Shown: positions 9,565 through 18,253 of the stretch, one piece after another
How the letters are laid out: each line of letters starts with the position of its first letter
Numbering within the stretch: the stretch's first letter is position 1
From: Telmatobacter sp. DSM 110680
Lineage (GTDB): Bacteria; Acidobacteriota; Terriglobia; Terriglobales; Acidobacteriaceae
NCBI RefSeq assembly: GCF_039994875.1
Contig: NZ_CP121196.1
Location: 1,054,001 to 1,118,000 of the forward strand
DNA: 64,000 nt
Direction of reading: 5' to 3'
The notes under the pieces: generated by a model
Databases searched by the model: none
What the model saw: only the letters and a program-made list of their open reading frames with translations
What the model was told of the DNA's origin: nothing
Program-made: the position numbers and the translations under genes

Positions 9565-11298
9565 TCAGGTCTGCAGCACTCCGGGGTTGAACCTAGGGAT
9601 ATCAGGATTCATGCAACAAGCCTCAAGGGCGGTGATCAGAACGTCTCGCGTCTTTGCAGGATCAATGATTGCATCGATCCACAGGCGCGCTGCACCGTAA
9701 CGGGGATCAGCTTGCGCGTCATAAGTATTCTTGATCTCGTCGTAAAGGGCTTTTCTTTCCTCCTCGGAAAGCACCTTGCCCCCCCTCTCTACCTGCTTTG
9801 CGCGGACCTCTGCTAAAGTTCCTGCAGCAGATGCGCCGCTCATTACGGCATAGCGAGCAGTTGGCCACGCGAACATGAATCGCGGGTCGTAGGCCTTGCC
9901 GCACATCGCATAGTGTCCTGCCCCGAAGCTTCCGCCGATGATGACGCTAATCTTGGGAACAACACTCGTACTGACAGCCGAAACCATCTTTGCGCCAGCG
10001 CGAATGATGCCGGACCACTCCGCATCCTTGCCCACCATAAAGCCATTTACATCGTGCAGAAAGATCAGCGGGACGAGGTTCTGATTGCAGTCCATGATGA
10101 AGCGGGCAGCTTTCTGCGCGCCCTCGGTATAGATGACGCCGCCCACTTCAATTCGCTTCGCGCCGGCCGATGGGCCCATGGCGACGATCTGATTTTGATT
10201 GGTCTTCTGATTGGCGACAATGCCGACCGCACGGCCGCCGATGCGCGCATATCCGCAAAGAACCGTACGGCCAAATTCCTCTTTGTACTCATCGAATTCA
10301 CTTCGGTCGACGATGCGCGCGATTACCTCTCGCATGTCATAGACGTTGCTGGTCCCCGGCGCGGGGTTTAAGAGACCGTAAACATCTTCGATGGAATACC
10401 TTGGCGCGTCGTGCTTCGCATCATAGGGAGTTCGGCTAAATCGCTCTGTCGATGCGTTTGCCGGCGAGCGATCGCCGAACTTGTCGACCAGGGACCGCAG
10501 GCGCAAGATGCAGTGGTGGTCGTCTGGTTCCTTGAAGTCTACGGTGCCTGAGATCTCGGCATGCATGGCGGCGCCGCCGAGTTCCTCGGGATTAGTTTTC
10601 TGGCCGATCGCGGCTTGGACAAGCGAAGGGCCTGCGAGGAACAGCCCTGAACCTTCTGTCATCAGAACTGTATCGGTCATTACAGGGAGATAAGCGCCTC
10701 CGGCAACGCACATTCCCATAATCGCCGTGATCTGGGGAATGCCGAGCGAACTCATCACTGCATTGTTGCGAAAGACGCGCCCGAAATCGTCTGTATCTGG
10801 AAAGACATCTTCCTGTAACGGCAGGAATACTCCCGCAGAATCCACCAGGTAAAGCGTGGGGATGTGGTTCTCGAGCGCAATATTCTGCGCATGGATAACC
10901 TTCTTGGCCGTCATGGGGAAGAAGGCTCCGGCTTTTACCGTCGCGTCATTCGCGATGATCATGCAAAGCCGCCCGCATACGCGGCCCAGCCCGGTGACGA
11001 CTCCCGCTCCAGGCGCGCCTCCGTATTCGGTGTACATTTCGTACGCGGCCCAGAGTCCCAGCTCGAGGAAATCGCTCTCCGGGTCCAGCAGCAACTTCAT
11101 CCGTTCACGAACAGTAAGTCTCTTCTTCGCGTGCTGGGCTGCCTCAGCCTTTGCGCCTCCGCCCAGCCGGATGGTTTCTTCCTGAGAACGAATGGTGGCG
11201 AGCAATTCTTGCAGTGCGGTCCGGTTTGCCTTGGCGCGGGGCGACTGGGGATCAAAGCTGGATTCGATCGCGTTTTGAAGTTTCGAGCTTTCGGCCAT
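9565..11298 (-). CDS. Acyl-CoA carboxylase, carboxyltransferase (beta) subunit, probably methylcrotonoyl-CoA
   Basis: A 577-residue biotin-dependent carboxyltransferase. It has the paired crotonase-fold halves: the N-terminal half with YLVDSAGVFLPLQEDVFPD, GMCVAGGAYLPVMTD and FLAGPSLVQAAIG, and the C-terminal half with FLHDVNGFMVGKDAEW and GGSFGAGHYAMCGKAYDPRF. The acyl-binding part resembles methylcrotonoyl-CoA carboxylase beta more than propionyl-CoA carboxylase, which is usually shorter. It transfers CO2 from carboxybiotin to the acyl-CoA. The biotin carboxylase/biotin carrier subunit that must partner it is not in the window. It is the first gene of the minus-strand acyl-CoA cluster, with a 100-base gap before the dehydrogenase. 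Confidence 0.9.
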   Translation of the reverse strand: MAESSKLQNAIESSFDPQSPRAKANRTALQELLATIRSQEETIRLGGGAKAEAAQHAKKRLTVRERMKLLLDPESDFLELGLWAAYEMYTEYGGAPGAGVVTGLGRVCGRLCMIIANDATVKAGAFFPMTAKKVIHAQNIALENHIPTLYLVDSAGVFLPLQEDVFPDTDDFGRVFRNNAVMSSLGIPQITAIMGMCVAGGAYLPVMTDTVLMTEGSGLFLAGPSLVQAAIGQKTNPEELGGAAMHAEISGTVDFKEPDDHHCILRLRSLVDKFGDRSPANASTERFSRTPYDAKHDAPRYSIEDVYGLLNPAPGTSNVYDMREVIARIVDRSEFDEYKEEFGRTVLCGYARIGGRAVGIVANQKTNQNQIVAMGPSAGAKRIEVGGVIYTEGAQKAARFIMDCNQNLVPLIFLHDVNGFMVGKDAEWSGIIRAGAKMVSAVSTSVVPKISVIIGGSFGAGHYAMCGKAYDPRFMFAWPTARYAVMSGASAAGTLAEVRAKQVERGGKVLSEEERKALYDEIKNTYDAQADPRYGAARLWIDAIIDPAKTRDVLITALEACCMNPDIPRFNPGVLQT

Positions 11299-11387
11299 TC
11301 TTCACTCACACAAACTTGCAGACTATAGCATCTTGGATGGTATCGGCGTCCAGATGGTCTTACGCATGAATGAACTACACCAAAATC

Positions 11388-12818
11388 CTAGACGGCCTTT
11401 TTTGAACGCGCGCCACGCCAGTAAAGAAACAGTCCGATAAGGATGGATGCAGCGGTTCCGCCGACTAACTGTAACTCGAATGAGGCAGTCGTCGTTTCTC
11501 CCGGCGGGAAGAACGACAAGATAATTCCGATCAGGACTACAAGGAATCCAAGGGAACCGCAAATCCACACTCCGGCAACTCCTCCTGGCACAAGCACTGC
11601 ATGCGAATTCTCTCTTCGATCTTTCCGTGTGGAGAGTCGGATGACGGCGGCAAACATGTACAGGAACGGAATGAAGTAAAGAATGATCGCTGCGCTGACA
11701 ACAAGTTGATATCCGACCAGGATGCTCTTCGACTGTATCTGGCTTAGAACAAGAATTGTCCCGGACAGGACGGCCTGCACCAGGATCGAGATATACGGTG
11801 TCTTCCACTTCGGATGAATCTTGCCGAACGCAGCGGGAAGATAGCGATCAATTCCCACGACAAAGGGCACACGCGCTATTCCCGCGACCGTGCTTCCCAC
11901 TCCGCCGGCATTTCCTACCGTCACCAGCATGGCTGCCAGCACCCCGAGCAGGCCGATCTTCAAGACCATGGATCCTGCTGTGATGGCGCTGAATACGCCG
12001 CTCTGAGGATCAATGCTGGCGGCCGGCAAAAGAGCAAGAATCGCAAAGGTCCCGCCGATATACATCAGGGCGATCAATGCGCCCGCACCAAAAACGGCAC
12101 GCGGGAGTGTTCGCCTTGGGTCACGCACTTCTTCACTCATCGCCGAGACAAGCTCAAGCCCCGTGAAAGCGAATGCGATCTGCGACCAGAAATTTACGGT
12201 GTTCCAGTTCCACGCGGGCAGCATGTTCTGCACGGTGAAGTGTGTGGCAGAACCGCGTTTGAAGACCACGATGACAGCGACAAGCGCGAGAATCAGAAGC
12301 GGAACGTAGGTGCCGACTCCACCGGCATTCTGCAGCCACTTGCCGATGTTCAGCCCAATGATGTTCAGGATGACGGCAACCAGCAGCAAGCCCAGCGAGA
12401 CACTCAACAGGAAGGTGCGGTCCTGGGCGAGTTGTGCGCCCCGTCCGCCGATGATGTAGGCGGCCATGGAAGCGCTGGCCAGAAGCAGGCCGGGGAAATA
12501 GAAGACCGTGTAGATCCAGTAGGTCCATCCAGCGACAAATCCGTGGAAGTCTCCGAAGGCTTCTTTCGACCAGGCGTACAAGCCGCCTTCTTCAGGAAAG
12601 CGCGAGGAAAGCTCGTTGATGACGAGCGCGCCGGGCACGAAGAAGAAGACAGCGGCGATCACCCACAGGCTGATTGACGATGTCCCGTTGTGACCAGCGG
12701 CTGCGATCCAGCGCGGGCCGAGGACCGTCGCGATGTTGAACAACAGCACGTCCCAGAAGCCCATCGTTTTGCGAAGCTGCGACTTCGTGTCCTGAGGAGG
12801 GGGCGCCGGGATTGTCAT
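11388..12818 (-). CDS. APC-superfamily amino acid permease
   Basis: About 476 residues with roughly twelve to fourteen hydrophobic segments. The N-terminal segment MGFWDVLLFNIATVLGPRW and the helix 6 region NFWSQIAFAFTGLELVSAMSEEVRDPRR are typical of amino acid-polyamine-organocation transporters. The start at ATG 12818 (MTIPAPPP) is preferred over 12869 because GGGTGG lies just upstream; the extension would add 17 residues. The substrate cannot be read from sequence. The gene sits between the leucine-type cluster and the Lrp-type regulator next to the phenylalanine/tyrosine operon, so import of amino acids degraded by those genes is a reasonable guess. Confidence 0.9.
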   Translation of the reverse strand: MTIPAPPPQDTKSQLRKTMGFWDVLLFNIATVLGPRWIAAAGHNGTSSISLWVIAAVFFFVPGALVINELSSRFPEEGGLYAWSKEAFGDFHGFVAGWTYWIYTVFYFPGLLLASASMAAYIIGGRGAQLAQDRTFLLSVSLGLLLVAVILNIIGLNIGKWLQNAGGVGTYVPLLILALVAVIVVFKRGSATHFTVQNMLPAWNWNTVNFWSQIAFAFTGLELVSAMSEEVRDPRRTLPRAVFGAGALIALMYIGGTFAILALLPAASIDPQSGVFSAITAGSMVLKIGLLGVLAAMLVTVGNAGGVGSTVAGIARVPFVVGIDRYLPAAFGKIHPKWKTPYISILVQAVLSGTILVLSQIQSKSILVGYQLVVSAAIILYFIPFLYMFAAVIRLSTRKDRRENSHAVLVPGGVAGVWICGSLGFLVVLIGIILSFFPPGETTTASFELQLVGGTAASILIGLFLYWRGARSKKAV

Positions 12819-12908
12819 CGTGCCACCCGGACGTGCGCATAGTTGTCGTCGTACATAAGCGATCATCATAGTGGCGCTTTGTTCAAGCGCACAAATGGCA
12901 GACGCTCG

Positions 12909-13460
12909 TCAGCGGACCGCGAGAGGAAATCTTTCCCGGATCTCGTAGCGCGAACCTCCTGAACCGAGGAACGCTTCGTAGAGAAGAAACTCTCTGGCGG
13001 TGAAGGCGGGGAACCTTTCATTGCCTTTGATTTTGGTTTTGAGCTGCCGAAGGACGCGCGTGCGCGCGCCTCCTTTTGCGCGGGCCAGGGTGATATGCGG
13101 ATGAAAGGGACGATCCTCAGCAACAAATCCGCATTGGACCGTCGCGGCGACAATCTGCTTTTGCAGTTGCGCCAGTTCGGGAGAATCGCTTACCCCGGCG
13201 AAAAATATCCCTGCCCGATCGAAGAAACCCGTGCCGTCGATGTGGACTTGGAATTCCGGCGAACTTACTTCTTTCAAGTGCGCGAGAAGGCACGCGTATG
13301 TTGTTTCAGAAGTCTCGCCGAGAAATTGCAGAGTGATGTGCCAGGATTGTGGCGAACTCCAGCGGAAGCCGTCCTCAGTGGATCGCAAGCTCTGCGAAAG
13401 TCCCGCAAGCGCATCGACAACTTCTGGAGACAACGGAATTCCGATAAAGAGACGCATCAA
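12909..13460 (-). CDS. thpR: RNA 2',3'-cyclic phosphodiesterase (2H family)
   Basis: A 183-residue protein starting MMRLFIGIPL, with the two HxT/Sx motifs of the 2H phosphoesterase fold: SWHITLQFLGE (about residues 42-52) and PFHPHITLARAKGG (about 123-136). The family opens 2',3'-cyclic phosphates on RNA ends and was originally named 2'-5' RNA ligase. Length and motif spacing are normal. It is on the same strand as the Lrp-type regulator and starts 10 bases after that gene's stop, so the two are probably co-transcribed. No functional link to amino acid metabolism is evident. Confidence 0.9.
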   Translation of the reverse strand: MMRLFIGIPLSPEVVDALAGLSQSLRSTEDGFRWSSPQSWHITLQFLGETSETTYACLLAHLKEVSSPEFQVHIDGTGFFDRAGIFFAGVSDSPELAQLQKQIVAATVQCGFVAEDRPFHPHITLARAKGGARTRVLRQLKTKIKGNERFPAFTAREFLLYEAFLGSGGSRYEIRERFPLAVR

Positions 13461-13470
13461 CAGCCTTCAA

Positions 13471-13971
13471 TCAAAGGTACTTCGCAAACGACTCAACTTG
13501 CTTCGCTTGGTGGTTACGGCGTTCCACGGGGGACGATAAGACCGTGGAAGTTGAGGTGGCCCCGAGCGCGGAGAGCCGGTCGATCAGTGTCTCCAGGTGG
13601 CGGATGGAAACGACGTCTGCCTCAATGACGAACGATTCGGCACCCGTGATGCGATGGCAGCGACTGATCTCGCTCAGTTCTTTCAGCGCTGAAACCGTTC
13701 GGCTGATCTGCAATTCGCCGCCGGGAATGGTGAGGCGCACCAGGACGCGGATCGGAACTCCGAGTTTCGCGCTATCGAGGCAAGCGTGGTATCCGGTGAT
13801 GACGCCGGCCTCTTCAAGACGGTGAACCCGCTCCGCGACCGCAGGAGTCGAGAGCCCGATCTTCCTGCCGAGTTCGGCGAACGAAACGCGGGCGTTTTCT
13901 TGCAAAGCCTCCAAGATTCTCCAGGCGATCGCATCGAGGTCAATTCTGTTGGGCACCGTCTTATGAGCCAT
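13471..13971 (-). CDS. Lrp/AsnC family transcriptional regulator
   Basis: A 166-residue protein with an N-terminal winged helix-turn-helix (DAIAWRILEALQENARVSFAELGRKIGLSTPAVAERVHRLEEAGVI split over about residues 12-57) and a C-terminal RAM ligand-binding domain (VRLTIPGGE to LIDRLSALG). Lrp-type proteins sense amino acids and bind DNA as dimers or higher oligomers. It is divergent from hppD, with about 170 bases between. That gap holds two short palindromes suitable as operators, so control of the phenylalanine/tyrosine degradation operon and of its own gene is likely. The effector, perhaps phenylalanine or tyrosine, is inferred only. Confidence 0.93.
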   Translation of the reverse strand: MAHKTVPNRIDLDAIAWRILEALQENARVSFAELGRKIGLSTPAVAERVHRLEEAGVITGYHACLDSAKLGVPIRVLVRLTIPGGELQISRTVSALKELSEISRCHRITGAESFVIEADVVSIRHLETLIDRLSALGATSTSTVLSSPVERRNHQAKQVESFAKYL

Positions 13972-13985
13972 CAGCCAGCAATCCT

Positions 13986-14000
13986 TAGGTTGCTTACCTA
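13986..14000. promoter_or_regulatory. Candidate Lrp-type operator, copy 1
   Basis: TAGGT-TGCTT-ACCTA is a perfect 5-5-5 inverted repeat starting 15 bases upstream of the Lrp-family regulator's start codon. Its centre is 20 bases from the centre of the second palindrome, close to two helical turns, as expected for neighbouring Lrp dimers on one DNA face. Function is inferred. Confidence 0.5.
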
Positions 14001-14005
14001 TTATG

Positions 14006-14020
14006 CTTAATGACCTTAAG
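14006..14020. promoter_or_regulatory. Candidate Lrp-type operator, copy 2
   Basis: CTTAA-TGACC-TTAAG is a second perfect 5-5-5 inverted repeat in the divergent regulator/hppD gap. The arms differ in sequence from copy 1, but the arm and spacer lengths are the same. Lrp sites are typically 15-base imperfect palindromes with an AT-rich centre; here the AT-rich parts are the arms. Function is inferred. Confidence 0.45.
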
Positions 14021-14139
14021 TTTCAGGCTGCCTTTTTCCCGGAAATGCCATTTTCAGTGCTATCGAGCGGGCCTATCTTAACGTTCAGCCGGGAAATTTC
14101 CCCTTTGCTCCCCCATGTCCCGGCACAGGAGGTCTCCGC

Positions 14140-15300
14140 ATGAGCGCAACGGTGCACTCTGCCCCCGCACATCTTGGTTCGCAGCCCACTACCGAATCGA
14201 TTCCCACTGGACACGACTTTCTTCCGCTCAAGGGCACCGACCACGTGGAGTTCTACGTCGGCAATGCTCGTCAGTCTGCGTATTTTTATCGAGCCGCATT
14301 TGGCATGTCTCTAGTGGCCTATGCGGGACCAGAGACAGGTCAGCGCGATCGCTCCTCCTACGTGCTCCAGCAGGGCAAAATCCGCTTCGTGCTTACGACT
14401 CCTCTCCGCGGAGGAAACGCAATTGCGGAGCATGTCGGCCGTCACGGCGATGGGGTGAAGGTGATCGCGCTCTGGGTGGATGATGCGCGCAAGGCCTGGA
14501 CCGAGACCACCAGCCGTGGAGCAGCGAGCGTAGCTCAGCCCTATGTGCTCGCCGATGAGCGAGGACAGGTGGTGATGTCGAGCATCCGGACCTACGGCGA
14601 TACGATTCACACCTTCGTGGAGCGCACGAACTATTCCGGAGCATTTCTTCCCGGCTATCGTGCCGTGGAAAGCGACAAGATCGCGCGTCCCACGGGGCTG
14701 ATTCATATCGACCACATGGTCGGGAATGTGGGCTGGCACGAGATGGACGAGTGGGTTAAGTTCTACGCGAATGTGATGGGTTTCTCCCTCTACCAGCACT
14801 TCGACGACAAGGACATCTCCACCGAATACTCCGCATTGATGTCAAAGGTTATGGCGAACGGCAACGGCTACGTGAAGTTCCCCATCAACGAGCCGGCTGA
14901 GGGTAAGCGGAAGTCGCAGATCGAAGAGTACCTCGAATTTTATGGCGGCGCAGGCGTGCAACACATAGCGCTGGCCACCAACGACATTCTGCACACGGTA
15001 AGCAAGCTCAGCGAGCAGGGCATCGAGTTTCTGCACGTGCCGCACACGTATTACACCGAGTTGCAGAGCCGTGTGGGAAAGATCGACGAGCCTACCGAGG
15101 AGTTGGAGAGGCTGGGCATCCTTGTTGATCGCGATCCTGAGGGCTACATGCTGCAGATATTCACGCGCCCGGTGGAGGATCGGCCGACTTTGTTTTTTGA
15201 GATTATTCAGCGCAAAGGTAGTCGCAGTTTCGGCAAAGGGAACTTCAAGGCGCTGTTTGAAGCGATCGAACGGGAACAACAAGCTCGGGGCAATCTCTAG
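14140..15300 (+). CDS. hppD: 4-hydroxyphenylpyruvate dioxygenase
   Basis: A 386-residue non-heme iron enzyme that converts 4-hydroxyphenylpyruvate to homogentisate. The ATG at 14140 has AGGAGG eight bases upstream. Two vicinal-oxygen-chelate domains are visible. The C-terminal one holds the iron ligands: His in LIHIDHMVGNV (about residue 190), His in GVQHIALATNDI (about 275), and Glu in TLFFEIIQRKG (about 354). The C-terminal part GKGNFKALFEAIEREQ is the usual gating helix. It is the first gene of an operon continuing with phhA, hmgA, an unknown gene and fahA, and lies downstream of paired palindromes next to a divergent Lrp-type regulator. Confidence 0.97.
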   Translation: MSATVHSAPAHLGSQPTTESIPTGHDFLPLKGTDHVEFYVGNARQSAYFYRAAFGMSLVAYAGPETGQRDRSSYVLQQGKIRFVLTTPLRGGNAIAEHVGRHGDGVKVIALWVDDARKAWTETTSRGAASVAQPYVLADERGQVVMSSIRTYGDTIHTFVERTNYSGAFLPGYRAVESDKIARPTGLIHIDHMVGNVGWHEMDEWVKFYANVMGFSLYQHFDDKDISTEYSALMSKVMANGNGYVKFPINEPAEGKRKSQIEEYLEFYGGAGVQHIALATNDILHTVSKLSEQGIEFLHVPHTYYTELQSRVGKIDEPTEELERLGILVDRDPEGYMLQIFTRPVEDRPTLFFEIIQRKGSRSFGKGNFKALFEAIEREQQARGNL

Positions 15301-15317
15301 CGTCGCGGAGGGATGAG

Positions 15318-16070
15318 ATGAAAACCGAAACGCTATTCGTTGCGGCGCCGTACTTGATCGAACAGGATTACGCCGCGTACACCGATGAACAGCACGCGGT
15401 GTGGGCGGAACTCGTCGGCAGGGTGCTTCCGGAGTTGGAGAAGCACGCGTCGCGCGCCTACCTGGACGGCTTCCAGATCATCGGCCTGCAGAAGGACCGG
15501 CTACCGCGACTGGAGTCAATCAGCGCACGGCTCGAGCCAAGGACGGGCTGGAACTCAACACCGGTCAACGGATTTCTTCCCGCACCGGCGTTCTTCGAGA
15601 TGCTGGCAGCTCGCCGGTTTCCGACCACAACGTGGTTGCGGAGCCGGGAGTCGCTCGAATACACGCCGGAACCGGATATCTTTCACGACGTTTTCGGCCA
15701 TGTTCCCATGCATGCCAACAAGGTCTTCGCGGAATTTCTCGCGCAGTATGGCCGCGTTTGTGCATCGATTGATGATGAGGCAGTCCTCGAAAAGCTGGGG
15801 CGATTGTTCTGGTACACCGTGGAGTTTGGTCTGATTCGCGAGGGAGAAGAAATTAAGGTATACGGCAGCGGCTTGATCAGTTCTCATGGTGAATGCAAGA
15901 ACGTCATTGACGGTCACTGCGCCGTGCATGAATTCTCACTGGACGAAGTGCTCAGCACTCCGGTAAAGGTGGATGAGTTGCACAAGCTTCTCTTTGCGGT
16001 GGAAAGCTTTGATCAGATATACGAAGCCATGCACGAGGCGGAGCACCGCGCGAAGCAGAAAACGTTGTGA
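15318..16070 (+). CDS. phhA: Phenylalanine 4-monooxygenase
   Basis: A 250-residue bacterial-type aromatic amino acid hydroxylase lacking the ACT regulatory domain of animal enzymes. It oxidises phenylalanine to tyrosine using a pterin and iron. The iron ligands are visible as HDVFGHVPMH (two His, near residues 118 and 123) and the Glu in FWYTVEFGLI (near 163). SGLISSHGE is also conserved. GGAGGGATG precedes the start. Its position between hppD and hmgA puts phenylalanine entry into the same operon as tyrosine degradation. The pterin-recycling dehydratase phhB is not next to it. Confidence 0.96.
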   Translation: MKTETLFVAAPYLIEQDYAAYTDEQHAVWAELVGRVLPELEKHASRAYLDGFQIIGLQKDRLPRLESISARLEPRTGWNSTPVNGFLPAPAFFEMLAARRFPTTTWLRSRESLEYTPEPDIFHDVFGHVPMHANKVFAEFLAQYGRVCASIDDEAVLEKLGRLFWYTVEFGLIREGEEIKVYGSGLISSHGECKNVIDGHCAVHEFSLDEVLSTPVKVDELHKLLFAVESFDQIYEAMHEAEHRAKQKTL

Positions 16071-16082
16071 AAGGTCAGCAGC

Positions 16083-17402
16083 ATGCCCGATGAGATCCTG
16101 TACCAGTCCGGCTTTGGAAACGAATTTGCCACGGAAGCAATCGCCGGCGGATTGCCGCAGGGCCAGAACGCGCCGCAGAAGCATCCTCTCGGGCTTTACA
16201 CCGAGCAGTTCAGCGGAACTCCGTTCACCGCACCGCGAGCGACGAACAGGCGCACCTGGACTTACCGGATTCGTCCTTCCGTAACGCATCGTCCTTACGA
16301 AGAGATTCCCACCAAGCTGATTCGCAGTGGGCCATTTCTTGAGGTTCCAACGTCGCCAAATCAGCTTCGCTGGGATCCGTTGCCGGTTCCGAAGGAGAAG
16401 ACAGACTTTGTAGACGGCATTGTGACGCTGGGCGGCAACGGCGATCCAGCCATGCAACTTGGGGTGGCAATTCATATTTACGCCGCTAATGCCTCAATGG
16501 AAGACCGCTTCTTCTACACCGCCGACGGGGAGCTTCTGATCGTTCCGCAACTGGGAGCGCTGCGTTTTCACACGGAACTTGGAATTCTTGAAGCAGTGCC
16601 CGGCGAGATTTGCGTGATTCCGCGCGGCGTGAAGTTCCGCGTGGTTCTGAAAGAGAAGCAGGCTCGCGGATACATCTGCGAGAACTACAGCCTGCCTTTT
16701 CGACTGCCCGAGCTCGGAGCGATTGGAGCCAACGGCCTGGCTAATCCCCGTGACTTCAAAGCGCCGGTTGCCGCCTTTGAAGATCGCGATGGAGACTTTC
16801 GAATCACCTCGAAATTTCTGGGCCGTCTCTGGTCTGCGGTTATCGATCACTCTCCGCTCGACGTCGTGGCATGGCACGGTAACTACGCGCCTTATAAGTA
16901 TGATCTTGCCCTGTTCAACTGCATCAATACGGTTTCCTTCGACCATCCCGATCCCTCAATTTATACGGTGCTTAGTGCGCCATCCAACGTTCCCGGCACT
17001 GCCAATTGCGACTTCGCGATCTTCCCGCCGCGATGGATGGTTGCGGAGCATACGTTCAGGCCGCCATGGTTCCACCGCAACCTGATGAATGAATTCATGG
17101 GCCTGGTCATCGGCGCCTACGATGCGAAGGCCGAAGGCTTCGTGCCCGGCGGGGCAAGCCTGCATAACTGCATGGCGGGGCATGGGCCAGACGCCGAAAC
17201 GTTCGAAAGAGCCACTGCGGCGGATTTAAAGCCACACTATCTCGCCAACACTCTCGCGTTCATGTTTGAAACACAGTTGGTTGTCCGTCCTACTGAATTC
17301 GCGATGAATGCTCGTATCCTGCAGCACGAGTATTTCGAATGCTGGCAAGGATTGAAGAAACACTTCAAGCAGACTGCGCAGGCTAAGTCGAAAAAGAAAT
17401 GA
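16083..17402 (+). CDS. hmgA: Homogentisate 1,2-dioxygenase
   Basis: A 439-residue ring-cleaving iron enzyme that opens homogentisate to maleylacetoacetate. It begins with the characteristic [14 protein letters not shown] and has the cupin core with [13 protein letters not shown] and the C-terminal iron site region [15 protein letters not shown] and [14 protein letters not shown]. Length matches the family. It follows phhA by 12 bases, and its stop overlaps the next gene's start (ATGA at 17399-17402). The product maleylacetoacetate normally needs an isomerase before fumarylacetoacetase can act, and no recognisable isomerase is present nearby. Confidence 0.97.
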   Translation: MPDEILYQSGFGNEFATEAIAGGLPQGQNAPQKHPLGLYTEQFSGTPFTAPRATNRRTWTYRIRPSVTHRPYEEIPTKLIRSGPFLEVPTSPNQLRWDPLPVPKEKTDFVDGIVTLGGNGDPAMQLGVAIHIYAANASMEDRFFYTADGELLIVPQLGALRFHTELGILEAVPGEICVIPRGVKFRVVLKEKQARGYICENYSLPFRLPELGAIGANGLANPRDFKAPVAAFEDRDGDFRITSKFLGRLWSAVIDHSPLDVVAWHGNYAPYKYDLALFNCINTVSFDHPDPSIYTVLSAPSNVPGTANCDFAIFPPRWMVAEHTFRPPWFHRNLMNEFMGLVIGAYDAKAEGFVPGGASLHNCMAGHGPDAETFERATAADLKPHYLANTLAFMFETQLVVRPTEFAMNARILQHEYFECWQGLKKHFKQTAQAKSKKK

Positions 17403-18253
17403 CCGCTGTCCAAACGTTGCTGGCAGGACTGTTTGACTACGCAGGCCTCTATCCGCCCGCGAGCCTCAGCTTGCAGGCGGCCGCCAACAATTATCTGGAA
17501 TATAGGCGCGGCCAACACTCTTCCGCTCTGGGACGCTTCATCTTGAACATGGATCGTCTCGACGAGTTTCGTTCCGTCGCTGGCGATTCTATGAAAGACT
17601 TCAAACTCAGTGTGATCGCCAGTGAAGATGCTGATTGGGCGTCGCTGAGCGCGCAGCTCAGATCCGGGCTGCCCATTGATGCGGTTGAAGTCAAATGTGG
17701 TGACGCCCATCGAATCGAACGCATCTCCAATGAAATCCCGCGTGGCCTCGAAACGTACTTTGAAGTGCCCATGGGTGCATGTGCCCGACCTGCTCTCATG
17801 GCCATCCGGGCTGCGGGCGCGCGCGCAAAACTTAGAATGGGCGGTGTTGTTCCAGCTGCAATTCCGTCGGTGATCGATGTCGTAGAGACGCTGAAGACCC
17901 TCGCTGAGCTTCGGATTCCATTTAAAGCAACCGCTGGGTTGCATCATCCTTTCCGGTCAACGCAGCCATTGACCTATCAGCCTCAATGCCCAACAGCGGT
18001 GACGCATGGATTTATGAATCTGTATGGTGCCTCGACGCTCTCGCACTTCGGTGCGAGCATCGATGAAACAGTGCTTATGCTGGCGGAAGAGGTTTCATCT
18101 ACATGGAGCGTCGGTGAAGACTCCATGAGTTGGCGCGATCGCTCCTGGACAACGGAACAGATCGCAATGGTTCGCCAGACCTTTTTTATCAGCATTGGAA
18201 GCTGCTCTTTCGAAGAGCCGATCCGCGATTTACAGTCTTTAGGATGGCTATGA
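17399..18253 (+). CDS. Uncharacterised protein coupled between hmgA and fahA
   Basis: A 284-residue soluble protein without a signal peptide or membrane segment. It overlaps hmgA by ATGA at its start and fahA by ATGA at its end, so it is translated with both. Notable segments are [17 protein letters not shown] at the N-terminus, a central VEVKCG...TYFEVPM, and [17 protein letters not shown] near residue 180. The alternating strands and helices look like a TIM barrel. I recall similar [10 protein letters not shown] proteins in other bacteria, also without assigned function. The locus lacks a recognisable maleylacetoacetate isomerase, so this protein is a candidate for that step or for an accessory role. 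That is a hypothesis from position only. Confidence 0.85.
   Translation: MTAVQTLLAGLFDYAGLYPPASLSLQAAANNYLEYRRGQHSSALGRFILNMDRLDEFRSVAGDSMKDFKLSVIASEDADWASLSAQLRSGLPIDAVEVKCGDAHRIERISNEIPRGLETYFEVPMGACARPALMAIRAAGARAKLRMGGVVPAAIPSVIDVVETLKTLAELRIPFKATAGLHHPFRSTQPLTYQPQCPTAVTHGFMNLYGASTLSHFGASIDETVLMLAEEVSSTWSVGEDSMSWRDRSWTTEQIAMVRQTFFISIGSCSFEEPIRDLQSLGWL

Noticed and set aside
11814..12677. A 287-residue plus-strand frame opposite the amino acid permease
   Set aside because: It is very polar and low-complexity, mirroring the hydrophobic codons of the permease on the other strand.
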